Shown here piece by piece: positions 1 through 7,381 of a stretch of 10,784 bases of DNA. This stretch comes from Clostridiales bacterium (GTDB taxonomy: Bacteria; Bacillota; Clostridia; Christensenellales; Aristaeellaceae). The first letter of the stretch is position 1. The number at the start of each line of letters is the position of its first letter. The DNA is taken from assembly GCA_012522875.1 (NCBI GenBank), contig JAAYJP010000103.1, forward strand, positions 1-10,784. The letters run 5' to 3'. Both the position numbers and the translations under genes were made by a program. Under the pieces are notes generated by a model that was not told the origin of the DNA, did no database searches, and worked only from the letters and a program-made list of their open reading frames with translations.

Positions 1-2
1 CA

Positions 3-356
3 ATGGAGCAAAGGGATTTGAGCGAGAAGAACAAAGAAGAGATCGTGGTTATGGAAATGGTTTATGAAATGGGGCTCCGCGGCTTCCGCTTCCTACCGGT
101 AGATCTCTACAGGAGCCACGAGTCCCATTTTTTGATTGAAGGGGATGCCCTGCGCTGCCCGTTTACTTCGCTTCCAAACTTTGGCATCGCGGCCGCCCAG
201 AACCTGGTGGCCGCGCGTGAGGAACCCTTTATTTCTGTGGAAGACCTGAAGGCCCGCGCCAGGCTAAGCGTTGCAATCATCGACATGCTCAGGGACATGG
301 GAACCTTAAACGGCTTAAGCGACTCAAACCAGGTTGATTTCTTTTCCCTGCTATAG
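3..356 (+). CDS. polC: DNA polymerase III alpha subunit, PolC type, C-terminal end (partial)
   Basis: This is the last 117 codons of the Gram-positive replicative polymerase PolC; the rest lies left of the window, so the ATG at base 3 is an internal Met and not a start. The frame runs to the TAG at 354-356. The match rests on the typical PolC tail: GFRFLPVDLYRS, then FLIEGDALRCPF, a helix-hairpin-helix-like stretch (LPNFGIAAAQNLVAARE) and the ending GTLNGLSDSNQVDFF, close to the usual '..LPESNQLSLF' ending of PolC. PolC synthesises the chromosome in Bacillota and carries its own 3'-5' exonuclease, which is not visible here. The catalytic residues are also outside the window. pgmB follows 17 bases downstream on the same strand, so the two may share a transcript. 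The family call is firm; nothing can be said about completeness of the gene. Confidence 0.9.
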   Translation: MEQRDLSEKNKEEIVVMEMVYEMGLRGFRFLPVDLYRSHESHFLIEGDALRCPFTSLPNFGIAAAQNLVAAREEPFISVEDLKARARLSVAIIDMLRDMGTLNGLSDSNQVDFFSLL

Positions 357-373
357 ATTATGGGAGGTGCGGC

Positions 374-1036
374 ATGATACAAGCGGTAATTTTTGATCTG
401 GATGGTGTCATCGTCTCAACGGATGAATGCCACTACCAGGCCTGGAAGGCTTTGGCTGACCGGGAGGGCATTCCGTTCTCCCGTCGGGATAACCACCGCT
501 TGCGCGGAGTGAGCAGGATGGAAAGCCTGGCTATCGTGCTGGAAAAAGCGAAAAGAAGCTACAGCAATGAAGAAAAACGCGGCATGGCTGCCTACAAGAA
601 TGAACTGTACGTTCGTTTGATCAATGAACTCACGCCGGATGATCTGCTCCCCGGAGCCCAATCAGCAGCAGTCAGACTCCGGGGGATGGGTATCAAAACG
701 GCCATCGGATCTTCCAGCAAGAATGCCCCAGCCATACTTGAACACCTGGGGATTACCAGGCTGTTTGACGCCGTCGCCGACGGCAACGGCATTAAACGCA
801 GCAAACCCGCGCCTGATGTGTTTCTTCTGGCTGCGAAAATGCTCAGGATTTCACCTGAACACTGCCTGGTGGTGGAGGATGCAGTGGCAGGCGTTGACGC
901 TGCCATCAACGCGGGGATGGGCTGTATAGGGCTGGGCGATGCAAAAAGGCACCCAGGTGTGCTTGTTGGCGCAGAAGCTTTGGGTTTGTTTGACCTGCCG
1001 GTCTGGGTGGCGCTGCACAACACTAAAACGACTTAA
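374..1036 (+). CDS. pgmB: beta-phosphoglucomutase (HAD superfamily)
   Basis: Cytosolic HAD-family phosphotransferase of 220 residues that interconverts beta-glucose 1-phosphate and glucose 6-phosphate, the step after maltose or trehalose phosphorylases. The catalytic pair is Asp8 and Asp10 in FDLDGVIVSTD. RGVSR at 44-48 is the cap-domain substrate motif, SSSKN at 113-117 is the phosphate-binding motif, Lys144 (in RSKPAPDVF) and Glu168-Asp169 (in VVEDAVAGV) complete the HAD site; these line up nearly one for one with the Lactococcus lactis enzyme (D8, D10, R49, K145, E169, D170). Length is typical. The start is supported by GGGAGG 7 bases upstream. It ends 8 bases from the end of the convergent plsY. 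No phosphorylase partner gene lies in the window, so the sugar it serves is unknown. A general sugar-phosphate HAD phosphatase is a less likely alternative. Confidence 0.88.
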   Translation: MIQAVIFDLDGVIVSTDECHYQAWKALADREGIPFSRRDNHRLRGVSRMESLAIVLEKAKRSYSNEEKRGMAAYKNELYVRLINELTPDDLLPGAQSAAVRLRGMGIKTAIGSSSKNAPAILEHLGITRLFDAVADGNGIKRSKPAPDVFLLAAKMLRISPEHCLVVEDAVAGVDAAINAGMGCIGLGDAKRHPGVLVGAEALGLFDLPVWVALHNTKTT

Positions 1037-1044
1037 TTCATCGG

Positions 1045-1650
1045 CTACTTTTTGCCGGTCGGTTTCAAGGCCAGCTTGCTTTCTGAACCTTCAATGAGAC
1101 GGGAGATATTTGCCCGGTGCTGATACAGACCCAGCACCAATAAGGCAAGTGACCAAATCCCTACGGGCCAGAATGGCTTTGCAATAATAATCAGCACAGC
1201 GCTAACCAATAGCAATGTAAGGCTTCCCACTGAGATATACCGTGTGATCATGATGACCAATATGGCCGCGGCGCAACCGACGAGTGCCTGGGACGGACAA
1301 ATCCAGAGCAGAACAGCCACTGAACATGCAATGCCTTTCCCGCCCTTAAACTGGTAGAAAGCCGGCCAGTTATGCCCTATCACAACAAAAAGCCCGGCCA
1401 GAATGGCCCCCGGATCGCCTGCGATCAGCCGGCCCAGTAGCACAGACAGGGTGGCCTTGATAACATCCCCCAAGAAAGTAATGAGCCCATAGCGAAGCCC
1501 CATCACCCGGGTCATATTGGTGGCGCCGGTACTTTTGCTGCCCTGGCTCCTTATGTCCGTGCCGCGGCTGCGTGAGAGGATGATGCCGGGAGAAATGCTT
1601 CCCAGTAAATAGGCGGTTAGGGACGCCAGAATGTATCCCAGAATAGTCAT
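1045..1650 (-). CDS. plsY: glycerol-3-phosphate acyltransferase PlsY (acyl-phosphate dependent)
   Basis: Integral membrane enzyme that moves an acyl chain from acyl-phosphate (made by PlsX) to glycerol 3-phosphate, giving lysophosphatidic acid, the first committed step of phospholipid synthesis. The 201-residue length fits the family. Three conserved loops are visible: GSKSTGATNMTRVMG near residues 37-51 (family GSxNPGATN, with Ser-Thr in place of the usual Asn-Pro), GHNWPAFYQFKGGKGIA near 92-108, and YISVGSL near 138-144. Hydrophobic stretches between them fit about five membrane spans; the first begins almost at the N-terminus (ILGYILASLTAYLLGSI). The start ATG overlaps the der stop as ATGA, and AAGGGGGAAA lies just upstream inside der, so translation is probably coupled. 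It is the last gene of the operon. A gpsA gene, often nearby in Clostridia, is absent; the next gene is the convergent pgmB. Confidence 0.93.
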   Translation of the reverse strand: MTILGYILASLTAYLLGSISPGIILSRSRGTDIRSQGSKSTGATNMTRVMGLRYGLITFLGDVIKATLSVLLGRLIAGDPGAILAGLFVVIGHNWPAFYQFKGGKGIACSVAVLLWICPSQALVGCAAAILVIMITRYISVGSLTLLLVSAVLIIIAKPFWPVGIWSLALLVLGLYQHRANISRLIEGSESKLALKPTGKK

Positions 1651-2984
1651 GACATTTCCCCCTTTTCCTTTTCACGGAGAATGAAACGAATGGGGGTACC
1701 AGTGAAATCAAACGCCTGGCGGAGTTTATTCTCCAAATAGCGTTCATAGGCAAAATGCATGAGCTTTGCATCGTTGACAAACAGAAGAAAACTTGGTGGC
1801 AATGTTCCCTGTTGGGTGGCGTAGTACACCTTGAGCCGCCGGCCACCCTCCATAGGAGGCTGTACTGCGATCTGCGCGTCCCCCAGCACATCGTTCAGGA
1901 CCCCGGTGGGCACATGACGCGTGGCCTGGGCATAAACCCGGGAAATCTCATCCCACACAAGCTGTACCCGTTTTCCGGATAGCGCCGAGATAAAAAGAAC
2001 AGGCGCGTAGCTTACAAACACCAGCTTGCTGAGTACTTCTTTCCGGAAAGCCTCCAGGGTGCCGGTTTCCTTTTCGATCAGGTCCCATTTGTTGATGGTG
2101 ATCACCAGGGCTTTGCCCTCATCCCGAATCATCCCTGCGATTCGCATATCCTGTTCAGTGACGCCGTCCTGGGCATCCAGCAGCAATAATGCTACATCAC
2201 AGCGGTGAATGGCCGCGATGCTGCGAAGAACGCTGTAACGCTCAACGCTCTCATCCTCAATGGCGCGCTTGCGCCGGATACCAGCAGTGTCGATAACATT
2301 ATACACCGTTCCGTCCGGAGCCTCAAAACGCGTGTCAATGGCATCCCGCGTGGTGCCCGGGATATCACTCACCATTACCCGGTCCTCGCCCAGCAGACGG
2401 TTGGCAAGGCTGCTCTTTCCCACATTGGGCCGGCCTACGATGGCCAGGTTGATGAGGTGCTCTTCATCGCCGTCAGGCGCTTCAGACTCCGGCAGCCTGG
2501 CCACGATTTCATCCAGCAAATCACCCAGTCCCAGCATGTTGGTGCTGGAGATTCCGACCGCTTCGCCCAACCCTAAAGCATAAGCCTCATAGAGGATGTC
2601 CTTGAGGCCTGCATGGTCCAGTTTGTTGGCGACCAGCAAAACGGGCTTTCGTGAACGCCTGAGAATGTTGGCGATTTCTTCATCCTGGTGCGTAAGGCCA
2701 GTCCTGGTGTCGATGAAAAAGCAGATGAGATCCGCAGTTTCAATGGCGATTTCAGCCTGTTTGCGCATCTGGGACAGCAGCACATCCTCACTATCGGTGT
2801 CGATTCCGCCTGTATCAATTAAGGTAAAAGCACGGCCATTCCAGACAGTGTCGGCATAAATACGGTCGCGGGTGACGCCTGGGGTATCCTTGACGATTGC
2901 GATGCGTTGCCCTGCGATTACATTGAAAAATGCCGATTTTCCCACATTGGGCCGACCCACAATAGCCACCAGCGGTTTATACAT
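1647..2984 (-). CDS. der: ribosome-assembly GTPase Der (EngA)
   Basis: Double-domain GTPase of 445 residues, essential in most bacteria, needed for assembly of the 50S ribosomal subunit. First G domain: P-loop GRPNVGKS at 10-17, DTGG at 57-60, NKLD at 120-123. Second G domain: P-loop GRPNVGKS at 184-191, DTAG at 232-235, NKWD at 298-301, followed by ISALSG. The C-terminal region from about 355 has the KH-like domain that contacts rRNA (GGRRLKVYYATQ... and a final FTGTPIRFILREK, typical of Der). Length is normal and no key residue is missing. The start ATG lies inside the 3' end of the DUF512 gene (8-base overlap) with GGGGAAA upstream; the stop overlaps the plsY start by 4 bases. This tight packing suggests one transcript and coupled translation with both neighbours. 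A linker of acidic residues (about 166-176) separates the G domains. Confidence 0.97.
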   Translation of the reverse strand: MYKPLVAIVGRPNVGKSAFFNVIAGQRIAIVKDTPGVTRDRIYADTVWNGRAFTLIDTGGIDTDSEDVLLSQMRKQAEIAIETADLICFFIDTRTGLTHQDEEIANILRRSRKPVLLVANKLDHAGLKDILYEAYALGLGEAVGISSTNMLGLGDLLDEIVARLPESEAPDGDEEHLINLAIVGRPNVGKSSLANRLLGEDRVMVSDIPGTTRDAIDTRFEAPDGTVYNVIDTAGIRRKRAIEDESVERYSVLRSIAAIHRCDVALLLLDAQDGVTEQDMRIAGMIRDEGKALVITINKWDLIEKETGTLEAFRKEVLSKLVFVSYAPVLFISALSGKRVQLVWDEISRVYAQATRHVPTGVLNDVLGDAQIAVQPPMEGGRRLKVYYATQQGTLPPSFLLFVNDAKLMHFAYERYLENKLRQAFDFTGTPIRFILREKEKGEMS

Positions 2985-4314
2985 ATGTTATTTCCCCTTT
3001 GATATCACCAGCAACAACTGCGCGCATCGCATTAAAAAAAGCCTCACCACGGTTCCTGCACACAATCAGGGGGATATCCAGCGCCTGTTGAACCGTTTGG
3101 GGGGTCTGGTCATCAAGAAAAAGCGTGTTATCGTGGTTGAGCATGTCATCCACTATTATGATGGCATCTCCTTTTGCGTTTTTCAACTGGTCAATCAAGT
3201 CCCCGCCGCTGATAAGGCCGGACACAGTTACGGTCTCACCAAACAATGTGTTAACAATGGGCTGTACCCGTGCGCTCAGCCCTTTGGGCGCGTACTGGCG
3301 AATCCACCCGTCCAAATAAGGCGCTACCGAGGTGCCACAGGGAAGAATCGCGGTTTTAGACTGTACGATATGATTTGCGGAAGTATGTTGGGTTGCCGCA
3401 TACCGCAGGCCATCCTCAAACTGGCTAAGCATCCCGATACCATTCTCGATCTGGGCAAAGTGCTCGTAATAAGCAGGCTCCGGCACCTTTTCTCCCGCCA
3501 GACTCAGCAGTTCATCCGCCGGGAACACGAAGCGCGTGCCCAGTTCTTTAAGCGCACTTACCTGATATTTCTGCGCCGTTTCCAGTACTTTTACAGCATC
3601 TTCCCTGGCAAAAGCGCGGATGGGGGAGAGGCCTTCCCGGTATCGGGTCAGGCCAACCGGCACCAGAGCAAGAGAAAGTGCGGCCGGGTGCAAGGCCATC
3701 AAATCCCTTATGGACTGCTCAAGAACCATGCCGTCATTGACGTCAGGGCAGATGACAATCTGGGCGTGAAATTGCAGGGCTGCCTCCTTTAATTGTAATA
3801 GGCGCTGCATTAATTTGCCCGCGTGAGGATGGCGGACAAGTGCCTGGCGCACGGCGGTGTCCGTTGCCTGGACAGAAATATACAGAGGCGACGCTTTACG
3901 GCGCAGGATACGTGAGAACTCACGGTCGCCAACATTGGTTAGTGTGACAAAATTACCAGCGAGAAGAGAGAGGCGCCAGTCATCGTCCTTGAGATATAAT
4001 GATTGCCTTAATCCTTTGGGAAGCTGGTCCACAAAGCAGAACACGCAATTGTTTCCACAGGTGCGCGGGCTTCCAATGATTGAATCCTCAAACTGCAGGC
4101 CCAAGGGATGCCCGGGTGCTTTTACGAAGTCCACCTCCCGCTGGCTGCCGTCTGGCTGCTTGAGCTGAAGGCGCACATACCTTTTCGCGGTGAGTGCCTG
4201 ATAATCTATTTCATCCAGGAGTGCCTCACCGTTAATGGAAAGCACCACATCGCCAGGCATGAGTCCCCGGCGCTCAGCCAGGCTTCCCCGGGTAACCGCA
4301 GAAATTTTCCGCAT
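2977..4314 (-). CDS. PDZ-domain radical SAM protein with DUF512
   Basis: Conserved clostridial protein of unknown function, 445 residues. Order of parts: an N-terminal PDZ-like segment (about residues 5-40, AERRGLMPGDVVLSINGE), a radical SAM cluster motif CGNNCVFC (CxxxCxxC, cysteines near 86, 90 and 93) followed by FVDQLPKGLRQSLYLKDDDWRLS, a radical SAM-like core, and a C-terminal DUF512 region with PEPAYYEHFAQIENGIGM. The three cysteines should hold a 4Fe-4S cluster that cleaves S-adenosylmethionine; the substrate is not known. I chose the ATG at 4314: AGGAGG ends 5 bases before it. A TTG one codon upstream (4317) is only 2 bases from that site and is unlikely. First gene of the operon with der and plsY, an arrangement often kept in Clostridia, which hints at a link to translation or the cell envelope, but this is inference. 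Confidence 0.9.
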   Translation of the reverse strand: MRKISAVTRGSLAERRGLMPGDVVLSINGEALLDEIDYQALTAKRYVRLQLKQPDGSQREVDFVKAPGHPLGLQFEDSIIGSPRTCGNNCVFCFVDQLPKGLRQSLYLKDDDWRLSLLAGNFVTLTNVGDREFSRILRRKASPLYISVQATDTAVRQALVRHPHAGKLMQRLLQLKEAALQFHAQIVICPDVNDGMVLEQSIRDLMALHPAALSLALVPVGLTRYREGLSPIRAFAREDAVKVLETAQKYQVSALKELGTRFVFPADELLSLAGEKVPEPAYYEHFAQIENGIGMLSQFEDGLRYAATQHTSANHIVQSKTAILPCGTSVAPYLDGWIRQYAPKGLSARVQPIVNTLFGETVTVSGLISGGDLIDQLKNAKGDAIIIVDDMLNHDNTLFLDDQTPQTVQQALDIPLIVCRNRGEAFFNAMRAVVAGDIKGEITYV

Positions 4315-4340
4315 CAAAACCTCCTCCAGGAATCCCTCGC

Positions 4341-4369
4341 ATTATGCTGGATAGTGAATTTTATGTCAA
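4341..4369 (-). promoter_or_regulatory. sigma-A type promoter of the DUF512-der-plsY operon
   Basis: On the minus strand TTGACA (4369-4364) is followed after exactly 17 bases by CATAAT (4346-4341). This is a near-consensus housekeeping promoter, placed about 27 bases upstream of the operon's first ATG, leaving a short leader that contains the AGGAGG ribosome binding site (4325-4320). Confidence 0.8.
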
Positions 4370-4378
4370 GCAAGTACG

Positions 4379-4407
4379 TTGACTGATAAGGGATTCTGTG
4401 ATATATT
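4379..4407 (+). promoter_or_regulatory. sigma-A type promoter of tRNA-Ser
   Basis: TTGACT (4379-4384) and TATATT (4402-4407) are separated by 17 bases, ending 22 bases before the mature tRNA 5' end. It points away from the operon promoter; the two -35 boxes are only 9 bases apart, so the two polymerase sites probably overlap physically. Confidence 0.8.
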
Positions 4408-4429
4408 GTCGACTGCCGCATGCGCGTTT

Positions 4430-4520
4430 GGAGAGTTGGCTGAGTGGTCGAAGGCGCACGACTGGAAATCGTGTTACGGCTTATACCCGTACCAGGGTTC
4501 GAATCCCTGACTCTCCGCCA
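4430..4520 (+). tRNA. tRNA-Ser (anticodon GGA)
   Basis: A complete class II tRNA. The acceptor stem GGAGAGT (4430-4436) pairs with ACTCTCC (4510-4516), followed by discriminator G and an encoded CCA (4518-4520). The anticodon arm is CACGA-CTGGAAA-TCGTG, giving anticodon GGA, which reads UCC and UCU. A long variable arm with a TACGG/CCGTA stem is the serine hallmark, and the T arm is CAGGG-TTCGAAT-CCCTG. It stands alone, with its own promoter upstream and a terminator directly downstream. Confidence 0.97.
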
Positions 4521-4526
4521 TAGCGG

Positions 4527-4556
4527 AAAAAGAATCGTACTGACGGTTCTTTTTTT
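4527..4556 (+). terminator. Rho-independent terminator of tRNA-Ser
   Basis: GAATCGT (4532-4538) and ACGGTTC (4543-4549) form a stem around the loop ACTG, with one G-U pair, followed by a run of seven T (4550-4556). The A-run before the stem can extend the pairing into the T-run. It begins 7 bases after the CCA end of the tRNA. Confidence 0.88.
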
Positions 4557-4610
4557 GGCTTGAAATCCCAAGCGCAAAAGGTATGAGGTGAAGAAAACAA
4601 CTCAACGAAT

Positions 4611-4857
4611 GCATACACGGAAAGACTGTTTTGCGAAAATAAATCGTTGAGGTGCACCATGAGCCAGGCAGTGTATGGTACAAGGGACAGAAAGAGCAAT
4701 CACATTCAGGAATCTGGTCGCTGGTGTAGGAGTGATTGAAGTGGCAAGGAGCAGGCAATGCTGAAATTGCAGGAATCCTTCGGTGTCCCAGGAGCACCAA
4801 CGGCCTGAAACTCAAGCGGTGCTTGGTAGAACAATGTGAAAGCGCATATTTCAGCAG
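4611..4857 (+). pseudogene. remnant of an IS30-family transposase gene, N-terminal part
   Basis: Decayed 5' piece of an insertion-sequence transposase. Bases 4733-4857 align by eye with 7748-7872 of the larger IS30 relic downstream (shared runs include GATTGAAG, TTGCAGGA, ATCCTTCG/TTCCTTCG, CCCAGG and CAAGCGG), and the ATG region at 4659 matches the ATG region at 7705 (MSQAVYGTRDRK against MSEKQVQGTQTRK). A short frame from 4736 gives AEIAGILRCPRSTNGLKLKR, which resembles the helix-turn-helix of IS30 transposases (EIAxxLGRxxSTISRExKR). The frame is broken by a stop and a shift between the start and the helix-turn-helix. Similarity to the other copy ends near 4857, so the catalytic part is gone. 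The left limit (4611) rests only on a weak likeness to the other copy's left end. Confidence 0.6.
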
Positions 4858-4929
4858 TAAGTCCATCAACGCAAACCCACATGGGTTCTCACCCCACGGC
4901 TGCTGCATCGTCCCTCCGCCCGCACATTG

Positions 4930-4957
4930 ACATCCTGGCCTTCAGAGGCGAGGATGT
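4930..4957. repeat. hairpin 1 (inverted repeat)
   Basis: ACATCCT-G-GCCT pairs with AGGC-G-AGGATGT around a TCAG loop, with a single G/G mismatch in an otherwise complete stem. No T-run follows on the plus strand (TTGTCC), so it is not a standard terminator. Its core and the preceding CATTGACATCC resemble hairpins at the ends of IS200/IS605-family elements; this is a resemblance only. Confidence 0.6.
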
Positions 4958-5034
4958 TGTCCTGCTGATTTCATTGATTTTCCAAGGCAAGTTAGCATCG
5001 CGCGCGTAAGGGCCGGAAACGGGAAACGACCTAA

Positions 5035-5078
5035 TGAAGAACCCCGCCCTTCAGGATCTTGAGGGGCGGGGTTCTTCA
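5035..5078. repeat. hairpin 2, long GC-rich inverted repeat downstream of hppA
   Basis: A 19-pair stem (TGAAGAACCCCGCCC with its complement GGGCGGGGTTCTTCA, continuing inward through one T-G pair and TCA/TGA) around a 6-base loop GGATCT. It lies about 80 bases beyond the end of hppA, which is on the minus strand, and could block read-through there. However, no T-run follows the stem on either strand, so it is not a canonical Rho-independent terminator. It may instead be the end of a small mobile element (see the finding on the paired hairpins). Confidence 0.7.
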
Positions 5079-5155
5079 AACTAACCAGGTTTTTCCCGGG
5101 GTAATTCTGTTATTGCCCCTTGTGACACAGGGCGCGTACGATCAAGCGGTCAGAC

Positions 5156-7339
5156 TTAAAAGATACTGCTCAGCCAGTCCAGCAGGTTGTGCTTCGCGAA
5201 CACAGCGACGGTGACCAGGGAGACAGTGGCAATCATCTTGATGAAGATGTCCAGGCAGGGACCTACGGTGTCCTTAAGCGGGTCGCCCACCGTGTCACCA
5301 ACAATGGCAGCATCGTGCGTTGGGCTGCCTTTTTCATGGCCTGGGATGGCACCGGTCTCAATGTATTTTTTGCCATTGTCCCAGGCACCGCCTGCGTTAC
5401 CGGAAAAGATGGCAATCATGATTGCGGAGATGGTAGAGCCGATGATCAGCCCGCCTACAAAGCGCGGTCCCAGCAGAAAGCCGCAAGCTACAGGCACAAC
5501 AACGGCCAGCAGGGAGGGGATCTTCATTTCACTGATGGCGCCCTTGGTGGAGATCTCTATGCAGGTCTTGTAGTCAGGCTTGTCCTGTCCGGTGAGGATG
5601 CCAGGGATCTCGCGGAACTGCCGGCGTACCTCGTCCACCATCTTGCGCGCGGCCTTGGCCACCGCATCGATAAGAATACCGGAGAACAGATAAGGAAGCG
5701 CACCGCCGATGATGGCACCTGCCAGAGTCATGGGCTCAATGATGTTGAGCACCAGGGAGGTGCTGAAGTCGTTGTAGGAGTAAAGGTAGGAAATCATCAA
5801 GGCCAGCGCAGCCAAAGCACCAGAACCGATCGCGAATCCTTTGCCGATTGCGGCGGTGGTATTTCCTACAGAGTCCAGGGTGTCGGTGATGCGGCGCACA
5901 GCGGGGTCAAGGCCAGCCATTTCAGCGATACCGCCGGCGTTGTCAGAGATGGGGCCATAGGAGTCCACCGACACGGTGGCTGCGACGAAGGACAGCATGC
6001 CCATCGCAGCCATGGATACCCCGTACATACCTGCCACCTGGTGAGACAGCAGGATGCCCGCACCCAGGACCACCACGGGGGCCATCGCGCTCTTCATACC
6101 CAGCGCCAGGCCCTGGGTGATAGTCAGCGCAGCGCCCTCAATGGAGGCATTCGCCAAACGTATGGTGGGGCTGAACTCGGCGGAGGTATAGAATTCCGCG
6201 ATCATGCCGATGACCACACCCGACACCACGCCGATGGCGGAGGCCAGCCAGGGCGAAACGAAACCCAGGTTGAAACCCAGCGACTGGCTCAGCAGCGCGC
6301 GGTCAAAGCCGCTGAACACCACCAGGGAAACCAGGAAGCCTGCCACGATGGTTATGCCGGAAGCCACATAGGTGGAAGCGTTCAGATCCTTGTGAGGGTC
6401 ATCGGTCATCTTTTTCTTGAACAGCAGGGAGGCGATGCCGACCACGCAGGCGATCAGGCCGATAGCAACGAAGATCATGGGGAAAAGGATCAGCCGGTTG
6501 AGAAGCTCGGTCGTCATCCCGGTACCTTCAGCCAGGGATTTGGAGAACATGTGGTAGGCCAGGATGATACCTGAAGCAATAGAGCCGACGTAGCTTTCCA
6601 GCAGATCGCTTCCTAGGCCAGCGATGTCGCCCACATTGTCACCTACGTTGTCAGCGATGGTGGCAGGATTGCGTGGGTCGTCTTCGGGGATGTGCGCCTC
6701 TGTCTTGCCTACCAGGTCCGCCCCCATATCGGCGGCCTTGGTGTAGATGCCACCGCCCACTCGGTTAAACATCGCCACCAGTGAACAGCCCAGCGCGTAA
6801 CCGGAGAGCGTCATCGTAAAGGGGTTGAAGTGCAGGCCGATAAAATTGGTGAAGGAAGCCTCGGTCTCCGCAGCCTGGCCCATTCCCACGCCGAACACCA
6901 TGTAGATGATAAACAGGCCCAGCAGCGCGAACCCACCCACGGACAGGCCCATCACAGAGCCGCCGCGATAAGCGACTTTGACTGTCTCGCCGATGCTGCG
7001 GCTTTCATTGGCCTTGTTGGTCACGCGCACATTGGTGTAGGTCGCGGCCTTCATGCCAACAAGGCCGGCCAGGCCGGACATCAGTGAGCCGATGACCAGC
7101 GCGACGGCAGCGTGCCAAGTCGTAAGCACCACCAATACCACGGCAACAAAAGCGACCGTCAGGTAGAGGATCTTGTACTCATAGCTGATGAAGGCATTGG
7201 CGCCGATGCGGATGGCACCGGCGATTTCGCGCATTTTCTCGTTTCCCTCTGGCATCCGCTTCACAGTGATATAGTTGAACACCGCAAAAGAGAGCGCCAG
7301 GATCGACGCGAACAGGGCAAGCAGGATGATTAAACTCAT
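5156..7339 (-). CDS. hppA: membrane-bound ion-pumping pyrophosphatase, K+-dependent type
   Basis: Membrane pyrophosphatase of 727 residues that splits pyrophosphate and uses the energy to pump H+ or Na+ out of the cytoplasm. About 16 membrane spans are expected and the hydropathy of the sequence fits. Active-site segments are present: GGGIYTKAADMGADLVGK (195-212), EDDPRNPATIADNVGDNVGD (219-238) and the C-terminal GDTVGDPLKDTVGP. The motif GNTTAAIGKG (492-501) has Ala496 and Gly499 where K+-independent enzymes carry Lys, which marks the K+-dependent subfamily. Glu248 in SDLLESY sits where Na+-pumping enzymes such as the Thermotoga protein have their gating Glu (DLFES), so Na+ transport is plausible but not proven. 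The start has AAAGGA 7-8 bases upstream. It stands alone between non-coding, IS-scarred regions. Confidence 0.97.
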   Translation of the reverse strand: MSLIILLALFASILALSFAVFNYITVKRMPEGNEKMREIAGAIRIGANAFISYEYKILYLTVAFVAVVLVVLTTWHAAVALVIGSLMSGLAGLVGMKAATYTNVRVTNKANESRSIGETVKVAYRGGSVMGLSVGGFALLGLFIIYMVFGVGMGQAAETEASFTNFIGLHFNPFTMTLSGYALGCSLVAMFNRVGGGIYTKAADMGADLVGKTEAHIPEDDPRNPATIADNVGDNVGDIAGLGSDLLESYVGSIASGIILAYHMFSKSLAEGTGMTTELLNRLILFPMIFVAIGLIACVVGIASLLFKKKMTDDPHKDLNASTYVASGITIVAGFLVSLVVFSGFDRALLSQSLGFNLGFVSPWLASAIGVVSGVVIGMIAEFYTSAEFSPTIRLANASIEGAALTITQGLALGMKSAMAPVVVLGAGILLSHQVAGMYGVSMAAMGMLSFVAATVSVDSYGPISDNAGGIAEMAGLDPAVRRITDTLDSVGNTTAAIGKGFAIGSGALAALALMISYLYSYNDFSTSLVLNIIEPMTLAGAIIGGALPYLFSGILIDAVAKAARKMVDEVRRQFREIPGILTGQDKPDYKTCIEISTKGAISEMKIPSLLAVVVPVACGFLLGPRFVGGLIIGSTISAIMIAIFSGNAGGAWDNGKKYIETGAIPGHEKGSPTHDAAIVGDTVGDPLKDTVGPCLDIFIKMIATVSLVTVAVFAKHNLLDWLSSIF

Positions 7340-7381
7340 GTGTTTTCCTTTCGTCGGTCAGGGCCGGAATGATTTTTTGGG

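Noticed and set aside
2872..3792. Plus-strand open frame of 306 codons opposite the DUF512 gene and the start of der
   Set aside because: It crosses two real genes on the other strand, has no recognisable motif and no ribosome binding site; it is a shadow.
4474..4908. Minus-strand open frame of 144 codons
   Set aside because: It runs through the tRNA-Ser gene and its terminator and so cannot be a real coding region.
5098..5119. Small hairpin GGGGTAAT/ATTGCCCC between hppA and hairpin 2
   Set aside because: The stem is only 8 pairs with a wobble and lacks a T-run in the direction of hppA transcription; too weak to call a terminator.
5189..6574. Long plus-strand open frame opposite hppA (461 codons)
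   Set aside because: It is antisense to a clearly real membrane pyrophosphatase, is rich in His, Gly, Gln and Asp as expected for the reverse of hydrophobic codons, and shows no domain.
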